Notes: generated from the letters alone by a model not told the origin. A stretch of 64,000 nucleotides of DNA from Flaccisagitta enflata (GCA_965153355.1 OZ231127.1:51646001-51710000); one strand, 5' to 3'; positions 15,800 through 30,468 are shown, numbered from the stretch's first letter. Numbers and translations: made by a program.

Positions 15800-16537
<738 letters not shown>

Positions 16538-16667
16538 GAATTCTAAGAAGGTATCTTAGAAAAACGGGGATCATAGGACTGAACCGATGTTTACAAAAAG
16601 AGAATTAAAAAGAAGAACAAAAGAAAGAGTTTGCTTGATTGGTTTGAATGCCCACTAGCGCACTAGG

Positions 16668-17482
16668 ACAAGGTGCACACGAAGGGACAATTTTCACGGT
16701 CAAATTATACACTCTTTATTTTTTATAAGAACCTAGTTTATAAGAACATCAAGGCTTCAAATGGCCCCAAAATTAAGAACATCTTAAGAACATACAAAGG
16801 CTTTAAATCTTGAGAAAAAAATTCCGCTTACAATATTATTTAAAGAACATTAGGAAAACACTTGAATTTTAGTGTAATTAAGATGATATTTCATAATCTT
16901 TAAATAAACATCATGAAAATATCCCCAAACTTTAATAATTGGTATTTTTTTAACAGTATTTAATAGAAATGTATTTGGTGTAATTGATTAATAGTATATC
17001 ATAAGGTTTCCTATAGTTTATATAGTATTTGAAATTAAGAACAGTTTAAGAACATTGAAGGCTTTATTTGGCATTGAAAATAAGAACATGAAGCCTTCGA
17101 AAAAAAAATGACGTTCTTATAAAAAATAAAGAGTGTATTCTAGAAAACAAGTAGAATGATGAATTCACAATCTTTTAAAAAGAAATCATATTTTTAGTAT
17201 GAATTATTTATCAATTTGCATTGAGAATCATTTATGTGTTAAAAGTCAGTTGGAAAAATTGAGAGAAAAGGAGAAAATTAGCCCCCATTCCTTGACTTGT
17301 CTAACGTGAAATTCTTAATCTGTCTCTGAATGCATAGATTTGCATTTCTAAAAACATGGCCCTGTTCCAAAGACATATAAGAAAGGGGCCATGTTCTTTG
17401 AAATGCAAAATTTTGCATTCAGAGACAGATTAAGAATTTCACGCGAAATGATTTTCCAAATTTGCTGTTCCTGTGCATTGTA
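16668..17482 (-). repeat. Interspersed repeat with internal hairpin, copy 2, interrupted
   Basis: Inverted relative to 250-652. It starts caaggtgcacacgaag and ends gctgttcctgtgcattgt, with the same long hairpin at 17300-17450. It is split by the TA-flanked element at 16710-17135. Confidence 0.8.
16710..17135. mobile_element. 426-bp MITE with TA target duplication and a preserved empty site
   Basis: TA at 16708-16709 and 17136-17137. The 23-bp perfect TIRs begin CACTCTTTATTTTTTATAAG. The other copy of the host repeat (250-652) runs straight through the same point with a single TA, confirming insertion. The interior is AT-rich with repeated 'aagaaca' words. A relative of the right end lies at 14605-14635. 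Confidence 0.93.
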
Positions 17483-18030
17483 ACCTAGCGAGTAGGAAAA
17501 ATGAATACTAAAGAACTCATGGTTAGCATGTACATAGCTACAGACAAAAAAGTAAACACTGATTTCAAGACTATGATACACACACACATGCGCCTGCACA
17601 CAAACGACACAACTGATGCATTTTTAATAAAAGGAAGCGTGTCTAAATATTCATTTTTTTTTCTGGTGAGACCGAGCTTAAATGCGGCAAATCCTAACTT
17701 ACCTAAAAGAAAAAAAAAGAGCATAAAAAAAAGTGACGGGGTTAGAAAGGTTTTTCACGCTGAAAAAAGGGCCGGGCTTTGCCTTTTTGAATCACTAAGT
17801 AAAGCAAACAGGAATTCCCTACAATATTTATCGAAACGATACGAGTAAATGTTAAACAAACGGAAATTCTCCCGAAAATGATATGGAATCTTCTCAAAGA
17901 AAAAAGAATAAAAGCGAAAAAAATGATAGTTTTCTTTCATGGAAAAATTACATTTTTTTTACTCTCACTTTCATTACTTTTTTCTTTTTTCGTTTCTTTT
18001 TCTTTCTTTCTTTATTCTTTTGCTCCCTCA
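17483..18030. other. No gene recognised
   Basis: The 115-codon frame at 17501-17848 has no recognisable domain, splice sites or coding bias. Confidence 0.5.
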
Positions 18031-18154
18031 TTTTTAGGTGCGACAAAGCACCTCTATAATTGGCTGTATCCGTCGGTTGGTTGGTCGGTTGGTTGGTAAC
18101 GCATTCGTTTTGACGATCCACACGTCGCACCCTATTGGCCTTCTTGACCTTGTT
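18031..18154 (-). mobile_element. Dispersed hairpin element, GGTGC subfamily
   Basis: On the minus strand: AACAAGG head, head box GGGTGCGACGTGTGG, GACC array, AATTATAGAG, hairpin GGTGC-tttgtc-GCACC, TAAAAA. Confidence 0.82.
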
Positions 18155-18287
18155 TTTGGGTGGACCAACGCATCTCTATAACTGGCTGTGTCCGTTGGTC
18201 GGTCGGTCGGTCGGTTGGTCGGTTTATCTGTAACGCATTTGTTCGACGATCCACACGGCGCACCTTATTGGCCTACTTGGCCTTGTT
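18155..18287 (-). mobile_element. Dispersed hairpin element, GGTGC-related, directly abutting the previous one
   Basis: Minus-strand head AACAAGGCCAAGTAGGCCAA, then GTGCGCCGTGTGG, GACC array and AGTTATAGAG. Its 3' hairpin has decayed (gatgcgttggtccac) and no TAAAAA is seen. It is tandem with 18031-18154 in the same orientation. Confidence 0.75.
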
Positions 18288-18289
18288 CC

Positions 18290-18302
18290 ATCTTTCTTTC
18301 CT

Positions 18303-18354
<52 letters not shown>

Positions 18355-18358
18355 TTTT

Positions 18359-18393
<35 letters not shown>

Positions 18394-18410
18394 CACTTCC
18401 TTTCTTTCTG

Positions 18411-18468
<58 letters not shown>

Positions 18469-18477
18469 TTTCTTCCT
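18290..18477 (+). repeat. (CTTT)n microsatellite
   Basis: TTTC units begin within a few bases of the AACAAGG head of the previous element. A similar abutment with (GAAA)n occurs at 62024. Confidence 0.93.
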
Positions 18478-18499
18478 TGTCCTGAGATTTTATGGACCT

Positions 18500-20588
<2,089 letters not shown>

Positions 20589-20593
20589 TCCAG

Positions 20594-20743
20594 GTGTTGG
20601 GATATCAGGAAGTTTGCAAGTTGGCGCAGCTCCTCGATGACGTCGTGGCAATTCATGGAAAAGGCAAATTCCCCACTTTGGAAATCAAACTCCGTCAACT
20701 CATTGGAAAGGTCAAACTGAGGCTCAAGAATGATGGACTAGAG
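20594..20743 (+). CDS. TENT5: TENT5/FAM46 nucleotidyltransferase, internal exon (N-terminal part)
   Basis: This exon encodes 50 residues, from [20 protein letters not shown] through [16 protein letters not shown] to the end at GLE. In the TENT5 family this segment lies just before the catalytic strand, with the conserved word H-G-x-G-x-F-P-T-L-E. TENT5 proteins are animal non-canonical poly(A) polymerases of the Pol-beta-like superfamily that extend mRNA tails, notably of secreted-protein messages. The acceptor is ccgtatccag after a (CT)n tract; the donor is GAG|gtacaat. Both ends are in phase 0, matching the next exon. The start codon must lie in an upstream exon I could not find. The identification is strong because the next exon continues the family sequence without a gap. 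Confidence 0.9.
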
Positions 20744-20763
20744 GTACAATGACAACACGAAAG

Positions 20764-20842
<79 letters not shown>

Positions 20843-21094
20843 AAGAAAATGAGGCCGAGGACAAATAGAAAATAGATGGTAAGAGAATTTTAATTGAAGA
20901 TAGCGAGATTTCTTGTAATGGTTTTTATTGAAGTTGAAGTTGAAAAAGATACGAAGGATGAACAATTCAAAGTAAGCAATATAGCTTGTCGAAATAGCAG
21001 AACAGAAGTACAAATGAACAGAAATATTACACAGAAATGAGCCTTCCAAAAGTCATCGTTACTTGTCTTACACAAAATAAAACCATAAAACAAA

Positions 21095-21188
<94 letters not shown>

Positions 21189-21217
21189 CGCACACACACA
21201 CACACGATATTTTTCAG
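20744..21217 (+). other. TENT5 intron made largely of microsatellites
   Basis: A 474-bp GT-AG intron (gtacaat ... gatatttttcag) in phase 0. It holds (GA)n at 20767-20838 and (AC)n at 21097-21205, so over a third of it is simple repeat. Confidence 0.85.
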
Positions 21218-22552
21218 GTACGTTTCGTGAAATTGAACGGTGGTGCTGCTAGTCACGTGATAGGATCCAAGTCTTTCGCCTTCAACGATTTGGACCTCAT
21301 CTTCGGCATCGATCTGTCCACTTCCTCCAACATCCTCAAGGTCAAGTCGGCCGTCCTCGACTCTCTCCTCGAATTCCTTCCATTTCCGTCGACCGAAACA
21401 TCTTCGTCGACGACGACGCCTTCATCATCGTCGACACCAGCGCCTTTGACGACATCGTCATCGTCAACAACGACAACGACAACGTCATTAACGTCGCCTT
21501 CATCGGCGTTATTGACTTCCCTGACTCCACTAACTGCGGAAAATGGTGACTACGATGGAAACGGCAACGACGAACACGAAAACGACGTTAACGCCACGGC
21601 TGTTTCTAACAACAACAATACCGACAGCGACAGAAATAACATTAGCGGCACCGAAGACCATGATGATAAGGAAAACCGACAGAAATAACATTAGCGGCAC
21701 CGAAGACCATGATGATAAGGAAAACCGATCATGTGGCTTACGCGTCAACGGTGAGAATGATGCCAGCAGTAACGATAAAAATAACAACACTAGCGCCAGT
21801 AGTAACTCTTCTTCCAACGTCGGCAAAGGCGACAGAACCAACAACGGCGGCGCCAACGCTAACCACGACACCGGAAACGAAACCCACGGCGATGATGATA
21901 AAAGCCGAGACTGTTCCTCTTCCGATGGCATCCTTCAGCCAGATGAACATTCTTCCTCCGCAGCTTCCTCAACCCAATCTACGACGACGACAACAACGAC
22001 AATCGCAGCAACGACGACGACGACAATTACAAACCACTCTTCCACGGTCTCCACGGCCGCCGCCACGCCAGCGACGGCGGTCGTTATATCATCGTCATCG
22101 GCGTCCGCGTCCGCGTCGTCCTCGACGGCGGCTTTCAAGGACGCTTACGTGCAGAAGCTAGTCCGCGTGTCGAACGGTTCGGACGCTTGGAGTTTGATTT
22201 CGCTGTCGAACAATCGCGGTCGCAACGTCGAGTTGAAGTTTGTCGATCGAATGCGTCGCCAATTCGAGTTTTCCGTGGATTCGTTTCAAATCAACTTGGA
22301 TTCGATGTTGGCGTTTTTCGACGTTTCGCCGATGGAGATGTCGCTGGATTTCTACCCGACGGTGGTCGGCGAGTCCATGTTTGGCGATTTCGTGGTGGCT
22401 TCGAATCACCTGGAAAAGTCACTCATCGCCACGAAAAAACCGGAAGAAATTCGTGGCGGCGGACTTTTGAAATACTGCAACTTGCTCGTGCGAGATTTCA
22501 CGCCCGCCGACGAGGATAACATAGCCACTCTTGAGAGATACATGTGCTCCAG
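21218..22552 (+). CDS. TENT5: TENT5/FAM46 catalytic core exon, frameshifted by a 49-bp duplication
   Basis: The exon begins [14 protein letters not shown] and holds the nucleotidyltransferase signature: the G-G helix turn (G-S in many relatives) and NDLDLIF with the two metal-binding Asp. After the insertion come the family words [26 protein letters not shown] (third Asp), [13 protein letters not shown] and [12 protein letters not shown], ending at RYMCSR. A low-complexity insert (21392-22130) of Ser, Thr, Asn and Asp separates LLEFLPFPS from AFKDAYVQ; most family members have about a dozen residues there. A 49-bp unit at 21629-21677 is repeated exactly at 21678-21726. Because 49 is not a multiple of 3, the upstream frame stops at 21686-21688 and the rest lies in another frame. 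The donor AG|gtaata splits the Arg codon. The C-terminal exon (FFIDF region onward) was not found. Confidence 0.92.
21629..21726 (+). repeat. Exact 49-bp tandem duplication inside the TENT5 exon
   Basis: Two identical 49-bp copies begin gacagaaataac. There is no GT inside the unit, so it cannot be a GT-AG intron. One copy accounts exactly for the frame difference between the two halves of the exon. Confidence 0.95.
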
Positions 22553-22585
22553 GTAATAACGTGGGTATCGATGATCATCGAGTTT

Positions 22586-22623
22586 TTAGTCGCTTGCTGA
22601 GCTGATCGACTCTGTATAAGAGA
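22586..22623 (-). mobile_element. Fragment of dispersed hairpin element, GTCGC subfamily
   Basis: Plus strand reads TTTTTAGTCGCTTGCTGAGC then GATCGACTCTGTATAAGAGAG. This matches the tail of the family (ATAGAG, GTCG hairpin, TAAAAA on the minus strand). The hAT-type insertion that follows cuts it off. Confidence 0.55.
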
Positions 22624-22631
22624 GTGTGTTC

Positions 22632-23547
<916 letters not shown>

Positions 23548-23553
23548 GTGTGT

Positions 23554-25160
23554 TCTGCAACTCTTAAGAGTCATTCCACAACTGGACCACTACTATATAG
23601 GAATTCATTTTGCTCCTAACAGTCTAACTAAAAAAAAAAAAGTAAATAAAATGTTTTTGAAAACCTTAGATAATTATGCTATTTCTAAAAGGGTGTAAAT
23701 CTTCCCATTAGACAACCAATTATACCAGTCTACGCCCTTTACACCCTGGCTTGTTGAATAATGAGATGAATAAGGAGGTAGAGCACCTTTCATTTGCCCT
23801 CCATCTCTTTATTAGACATATTATACAGATAAAACAGAGCAAAAGACTGAGAAGGGTCACTAAATTTCATTTGCATATTGCAGCTCTACAGTGTCCTAAA
23901 AAAACTTCCTGAATGTCATTTTTTAAGGGGCATTGATTGGTCTCTAGTAGATCTTTTAGTACAACCATCAAGTCCATCCCTTAATATCTGCAAGTGAATG
24001 CATTATTGGATCACTATCATATTGGAATTCATTTTGCTCCTAAAAGTTTAACAAAAACCAACAAAAACATTCACCATTGCAAAACTTGAAACATCATGGA
24101 AGTAACAAAAAAGTGTTAGTTCTTCACTAGAGCACAGATACCCTCACAAACTACTCTATGGCCTTTACACATATTGGCACTCGAGCAATTTGGCTGCTTT
24201 TAATTGAGAATTAGAAGATAGAGAACCATCTAACTGTCTTCCACCCCCAAATCAGCACTCTAGTCCTCAAATCCGCCTTTGGTGACCTAAACCAGTCATC
24301 TGAGGCCCCTTAAGGATGTCTGAAAATTCACCCCTGTGTCCTACAGGACATTTGCCCTTTGGGGCCCCTGCCCTGCTCTCAATCCACTTCTTCACCTGAT
24401 CACTCCAAGCAGGGCATCGGGTACCGCTGACCATGTGTGATCCTTGGATGACTAGTTTCAACCTATTATGTAGCCAAAATAGTATAAAAGACTGAGAAGG
24501 GACTGTGTCATTCTGATTTGCATATTGCAGCTTTTCAGTGACCTTAGATAAACTTCCTGACTGTCCATTTTTTCTCAGGTGCATGGGTTGATCTTAAGTA
24601 AATCATTAGTCCATTGGTCTAACAGTCAAGTCCATTTCTTGAAATCTGCAACGCCTAAGAGCCATTCCATAATTTGACTATTATCCTACTGGAATTCAGT
24701 TTGCTCCTTACAGTCTAACAAACACCCAAAAAACTCAATGAATCAAATGACTTTGGCATTTATAAAGAAGTGTAACTGTCACTTAGTTCTTCTATCCAGA
24801 TAACCTCACTAGCTAATCTATGCACTTAACATCCGTTGACTCATGAGCCATTGTTAGTTAGAATTAAGGGATACAGAACTGTCTACTTGTTTTTCAACCT
24901 ATTAAGCAGCTAAAACAGTTTGAAACATTAAAAAGGGACACTGTCAATCTTATTTGCATATTGCAGCTCTATAGTTACCTAGAAAAAACTTCCTGAATGT
25001 CATTTTTTTTCAGGTTCATGAATCGGTATTTTATAGATCATTAGTCCATCAGTCTAACAGCAAGTCCATTTCTTGATATCTGCAATGCCTTAGAGCAATT
25101 CCATAATTTGACCACTATTGTATTTGAACTCATTTTGCTCCTTACAGACTAAAAATGTAT
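23554..25160 (+). repeat. Degenerate ~434-bp tandem repeat, four starts
   Basis: The word tctgcaa...attcattttgctcct recurs at 23554, 23987, 24645 and 25079 (spacings 433, 658 and 434), along with 'tttgcatattgcag' and 'aacttcctgaatgtcat'. The long middle spacing is explained by a ~207-bp insertion at 24243-24449. The units are perhaps 75% alike by eye. Confidence 0.8.
24243..24449 (-). mobile_element. Inserted repeat ending in gggtaccgctgacca
   Basis: Present in only one of the tandem units. It shares 'gacatttgccctttggggcccctgccctgctctc' type words and gcagggcatcgggtaccgct with 63480-63570 and the window end, defining a dispersed family. Its internal words are the same as in the 63-kb fold-back element. 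Strand is arbitrary. Confidence 0.6.
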
Positions 25161-25257
25161 TTTCAATGAATATCATAAGTCATCACACCTCTTCCTTCAT
25201 GATGTTACTTTAACCATTACTTATCCTCCAGGCTGGCCAATTCCCTTTGCACCTACT

Positions 25258-25485
25258 GATCCTTGTTTGGACAGCGGCCCTGAAGGGGTTGATGCCCTTA
25301 CACAGTAGTGGGTTTTTTTTCTTCTCTCTTTTTCCTCCCCCTGACTCAATCCCAGCCTTAAGGCTGGAATCCCAGTCTCAAGGCCCAGGTCCCAGCACAA
25401 ATCCCAGCCTTGGGGACCAAATTCTAGCCTTGAAGGCCTCAAAATCATCCTTGGAGGCTCAATTCTCTGCTTCAAGGCCCTAATC
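25258..25485 (+). repeat. Repeat related to 62790-63106
   Basis: It begins ggacagcggccctgaagggg and continues with many 'aaggc(c)...ccagcctt' words, as does 62800-63106 (gggcagcggcctcaaagg, then 'gcctcaaatc' words). It abuts the AACAAGG element at 25486. Confidence 0.6.
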
Positions 25486-25625
25486 AACAAGGCTGGATAC
25501 ACGGCCACCAGTTGCAGATGGGTGGGCAGGGGCGGAAATGCGCGTTTTCCCACTTTTTTATTCGATCATTACGGACCAAAGGACGGACCAAGCCTCTTTT
25601 AGAATTGCATGTCCGCAACTAAAAA
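25486..25625 (+). mobile_element. Dispersed hairpin element, GTTGC subfamily
   Basis: AACAAGGCTGGATACACGGC head, head box AGTTGCAGAT, GGGTGGGCAGGGGCGGAAAT, then ggaccaaaggacggacc, TTTTAGA, hairpin ATTGC-atgtcc-GCAAC (imperfect), TAAAAA. Confidence 0.8.
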
Positions 25626-25754
25626 GGGTAAAAGGAGAGGGACGAACCAACCAACCAACCCTCATAGTAGGGTGTAAAGTTGCGAGACTGTTTTAAATTA
25701 AAGGCCAAGTTTGTATAAAGCAAATAATATCAATTTATTTTTTCTTTTTGGAAC

Positions 25755-26300
25755 TCTCAAGGCACCTTGAAATGGGCTGATAAGCTCATCACATAGTTCA
25801 TGCTGGCTACCAAGTTTATTCCATATGATTGAGTACGCCAACAGAACAGTTCCCTAAAATCATGAAATTTTCTTCTGTGGCAAATTTCTTTCATTGCATT
25901 ACAACTGCATAAGAGCTTGTGATGGAGAAAAGAAATGCTACAAAATGCTAACTAGATCCAAAAAGATTATTTGCGTAATGATATCAAGGTCTGTAAAACA
26001 GAAGGCAAACTCATTTACATATTGTAGATGTAACAGTTTTTACTGATCCTGGTTGTTGCATGACAAAAATGACTAGCCTTGACTAAAGTCATTTATTTGA
26101 TGCTCAATATGAATAATTGGAAATAAATTCATAGAAAAATTTACTTAATTTTTTCCTTAAACAACTCATGATGAATATTTTGCTGAATATGTTTCTTCAG
26201 ATTTGAAATACAAAACCAAGTCAGAAAAAAATTGATTATAAATGGACAATATTTTTTGAGTATTCTGTGACATGTGTCGCATAGATTTTATCAGCCATAT
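25755..26300 (+). repeat. Diverged direct repeat, copy 1
   Basis: About 550 bp matches 26931-27450, e.g. aaaatcatgaaattttcttc, agagcttgtgatgg, 'ttgcatgacaaaaatgacta'. The copies look roughly 80% alike and lie 1176 bp apart. Confidence 0.8.
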
Positions 26301-26930
26301 GAAGTTGATTTATATAGTGTTTCTTTAAGGTAAGAATGTATGTAAGTTGGACAACATTACATCTCATTTCAGTTACATTACATTACATTTCAGTTAAAGA
26401 TCACCTCTCACCTCCTGATTTGCATATTGCTGTTGGCCCATTTTTTAACTAATGTAACTAAATTTGAATCCTTTTCATTTTGTCAGACAAAATAACATGA
26501 GATAACAATACATGACATACTATACCAAGAAGAAGAATTTTAAAGAATTTAAGGCTATGAGTAAGATCTGGTTTGAAAAGTAGAGATCCTGGATTCAAAA
26601 ATTGATGGCTTTAAATGCAAGGAAATCTGTTTGTTCGATTTTCATCCTTTAGACTTTTCAATTATATTTATGTATTTTTTTTTCAGACAATTTTAGCCCT
26701 TGTCTATGAAAAGGTCACAATCCTAATCGCAGATGCGTTTTTTTTTTTAAGTCTTAATTGTCTGGTTGTAGATCCATCTACTCATTCGCAGTCAAATTTT
26801 TATCAAGTAGATGTAAAAGATCTGAATGGTTAGCACAGCACAAGTAAAAAAGGTTTGGAAGTAATTGATTAAGCGAGACCCTTTTAAATCCAAAAGTTTC
26901 TTGGGACTTTAACATTAATTTTGAGTTTTT
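26301..26930. other. Spacer between direct repeats; no gene
   Basis: AT-rich. A frame at 26615-26833 has no recognised domain. The isolated tttttttttcag|acaattt near 26690 looks like an acceptor but no coherent exon follows. Confidence 0.5.
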
Positions 26931-27450
26931 TGGAATTCAAGGCATCTTGGAATGAGCTGATATGGCTCATCATAGTTTATGATGGCTACCAAGATTTTTC
27001 CATCTGATTGAGACCGCCAACAGCACAGTTTCCTAAAATCATGAAATTTTCTTCTGTGGCCGATTTGATCCATCTCATTACAACAGCCTAAGAGCTTGTG
27101 ACGGCAGAAAGAAATACTACAATGTGCTAATGAGATCCAAAATGATTTTTTGCTTAATAATACCAAGGTCTGTTAGAACAGAGGGAAAACTCATTTACAT
27201 ATTGTAGACATAACAATTTTTACAGATCCTAGTTGTTGCATGACAAAAATGACTAGCCTCCACTTAAGTTATTTTTTTGATGCTCACTATGAACAATTGC
27301 AGATAAATTCAGAAAAAAACTCACAAAATTCTTTGCCTAAACGATTCATGATGAATGTTTTAATGAATATGTTTTTTCAGATTTAAAAGAAAAAATAAGA
27401 GTAAAAAAACTTAATATTTGGTTGATGGAAAAACTTTTTAAGCATTCTGT
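26931..27450 (+). repeat. Diverged direct repeat, copy 2
   Basis: The second copy of the 25755-26300 unit; differences are spread evenly and include small indels. Confidence 0.8.
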
Positions 27451-28269
27451 AATCGAGTAACTCCATGCATGAGATTAATCCCAATAAAAACACACTGCTA
27501 TCTGTATCACTGCTCCTGCCCAGCCCCATTACTGCTAGTCCACCCTAAATGATTGTATATTGATATTGTATCCAGCCTTGTTTGAATCTCAGGAGCAATC
27601 CCTCTCTTATGAGATTTGCTCATCAAAACTGAGTCCATAGTCACCTACCAAGCATTATGATAAATCTTTCATGATTTTTTATTCTGTTCTTTTGTTTTTG
27701 AGACGTGGTTCAGACTGCAAACATGAGATGGCGATCACCAACAGAGGAATTTTTTCTACAGTTGTACTGCTGCTGCTTCTGCATCCTTTGCCCAAATAAG
27801 GACATTCTTTTGCTGTGGAGCTCAAGGTTTCAAATGCCTTTTGTCTTTCCTCAAATGCAAAAGAGACAGAGAGAAAGTACAAGTAATGGCCAACTAGTGG
27901 GACAAAAACACGGGCAAAAGAACAGTCATCCCAATGTTTATTTTGGTTGTTTTTGGGGTTAAAACAGCAAAAATAAAACACGTTCTTCATTGCAGATTAA
28001 AGAGTGGAGTCAGAGCTTTCCTCTAAACTATAAAACATGTGTATTAAGATTGATTCAAGCTGTTTATAAGACAATTTTTACAGATGATCTGTTTTCATCT
28101 TTGTTTGTTTGTTTCTCTATGTAAACAAACACCCAAGAATACGATCTCTTTAATTTAGACTCTATGAACCATGATCTTCACATAGAAACAAACCGCGCGT
28201 TTCTAGCTGCTCTAGTTGCTGAGCTACGTTTTTCATAGGGACCCGTTATGAATTTTTCAATCTTTTTTT
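27451..28269. other. No gene recognised
   Basis: The frame at 27705-27962 opens through a mixed-composition stretch without splice signals or a recognisable domain. Confidence 0.45.
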
Positions 28270-28740
28270 ACGTAAAATTGAAATTGAATTTTTTTCGATT
28301 TTTTACAATTTTATGTAGGATCAATAAAGAAGTAATTGTTTGCTCACGCAAATACAAGAAAACATGTTCCTGAGTGTAGCTGCTCATTGTTGAGGCTGCT
28401 TTTGAGTTATCTAGCTCATTTAGCTCATTTTGCTCAATTTTTTTTCTGATTTTAAATCGGAAAAAAATAGATGTTTTGATACTTGTCTGAGCATGCAAAT
28501 ACAAAAAAGTTAATCAGTGAGCATAGCTGCTCATTTGTGAGGGTGTTTTTCAGTATTCTAGCTCACTTAGCTCATTTAGCTTAGTCTTTTTTTTTCAATT
28601 TTTAATGAGATAAATGAATGTTTTTATACATGTCTGAGCATGCAAATACAAGAACATGTCAGTGAGCATAACTGGTAATCTGAGTGAGCAATTTTGAGTA
28701 TTTTAGCTTATCAAGCTCATTTGGCTCAAACCTAATTTTC
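28270..28740 (+). repeat. Three-unit tandem repeat with 147-bp period
   Basis: The word gcaaataca begins at 28348, 28495 and 28642, exactly 147 bp apart each time. It is followed by 'tgagcatagctgctcat' and 'tagctcatttagctcat'. Units two and three contain ATGCAAAT. Confidence 0.82.
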
Positions 28741-29035
28741 TGTGATTTTCAGTGCATTCAATGCATACAATTGCTCTTGATTTCTTCTAACAAAAAAAAA
28801 TTTGCAGTGACTGAAGACGAAAGCATGGTGAAAAGTGACCAATGCTTATGACTTTTTTCCTTACGGCGATAGCCGTCAATACTGGTAATGTATCATGGGC
28901 AAACCGATAAATGACATTGATATGCGATATATCGTTATATTTTGCATCCGCAAACTTCCGTCAATTAACATCTGATACATCATTGAGCACAATAACACTC
29001 ATCACCTTCCATCTCATTATACGTATTTCATGGTA

Positions 29036-29599
29036 ACAGGGTGTGCAAAATTATCCGCACTTAGCACTTGATTTTCTCAAAAACCGTAGAAGATAAACAT
29101 TTATGAAAGTATAAGTGGTAAGTATGAAAAAGTACACTTTTTAGTAATCAAAACTAGAATTCACATAGTCAGTAATAAAACTTTTTAGGTATATTCTACT
29201 CTGACAAAAAGTTCCTTAAAATATACTTTATCAAAATAATCTGAAATTCTGTTGTTAGTTTTTCTTGCTTTAGTGAGCTCCATTCATGTTGATACAATTA
29301 ACCTCCCTCAGCATGATGTGTGCCAAGCAAAGAATATTATCATTGAGTAGTCACAAGTACAAGAATCTATGATATTGTTACATATTTTGCCTATGAAATA
29401 AAATCCTGTCAAAATCAAAATCTTTGCTTCAAATCATTTGACTACCATAGTGACAGAGGGTAGAGAAAATACCTGCAATCACTTTTAGCTTCTAGTATGA
29501 CGAACTGGGGTAAACTGGTCCAAATTTCATGATGCTGGGTCACTTTAAACTACAGTTTTCATTCCATGAAGCAAATGCGGATAATTTTGCAGACCCTGT
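29036..29599. mobile_element. 564-bp MITE, Tc1/mariner-like termini
   Basis: TA at 29034-29035 and 29600-29601. TIRs of 24 bp with one mismatch begin ACAGGGTGTGCAAAATTATC. The interior is AT-rich with no transposase. Confidence 0.9.
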
Positions 29600-29601
29600 T
29601 A

Positions 29602-30094
29602 CCTCATTAAGGGCCAGTTCTAGGTCGAGATGAAACTTCATATTTGGCGCATTTTGAATGATATCGCGTTCAATTCAGGTGTCAAATAGGGGTGATGACG
29701 GATTATGAGACTGTAATGTTATTGCTAACATAAGATGGGGTGGTTGATTTTAAGATGATTATTAATCATTAATTTATCATGATTGCCAATTTCCTTTTCT
29801 CAAAATTCACTTGCATCCGTTTTTTTGCCATCGAAATAAACTGGATTGTCTGCACTGTTGTTTGCTATGAGACAGATCTATATTTTACACGACACATGTC
29901 TGTAAGACTGTTATTTATGTGCCATGTGATGATATAATCACTTTCTCATCTAGCCTAAGATAAAATGACGACATGAAAATGAATTTGAGCTATGTACTTC
30001 ACATGTATCAAATATCACGTATCGACCGGAAAGAAAAAACCAATTATTGTGTCAACTTGAAGTGTAGAAGAAGAATTGAGCTCAATCATCTTCA
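29602..30094. other. No gene recognised
   Basis: AT-rich. Short open frames have no recognisable features. Confidence 0.45.
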
Positions 30095-30378
30095 CGACAA
30101 TTCCGATCGGGCAACGATGCATCCTGACAGTATCTCAGCGTGGAGTGAATTGCGTGCTAAATGAGTGTGATAGATGGAGAAACCGACTGACAGAAGGCTT
30201 GAATTTTTTGAAAAAAAAATAGCAGTCAAAGGCCCCTCTCTCTTGTATTGATCAATGATCATTTATTCAGCAGTACAAGATCTCGCCGTGGGTAAAAGCA
30301 ACCGTAAAAATGTGTTTTTTTTTTCAGAAGGCGAAATGGATGGACAGACTGACAGACCCTCTGATAGATACGCATCTA
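30095..30378 (+). mobile_element. Degenerate dispersed hairpin element, AGATGC subfamily
   Basis: The head region ccgatcgggcaacgatgcat and 'tatctcagcgtg' match the AGATGC-type copies at 1.1-1.9 kb. The tail is gacagactgacagaccctc followed by tgatAGATACGCATCT. The AACAAGC start and TAAAAA end have decayed. Confidence 0.6.
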
Positions 30379-30468
30379 TTCGATTCCCCCATTTCATGTC
30401 TCTACACGTGTGACGGAGACATATTTCATTTCGCCCTCCCCCCATTTATTCATTTGTTTCCCTTGCAG

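Noticed and set aside
21678-21726. The 49-bp extra copy as a tiny intron restoring the TENT5 frame
   Set aside because: The unit contains no GT donor, and exact identity with the preceding unit indicates duplication.
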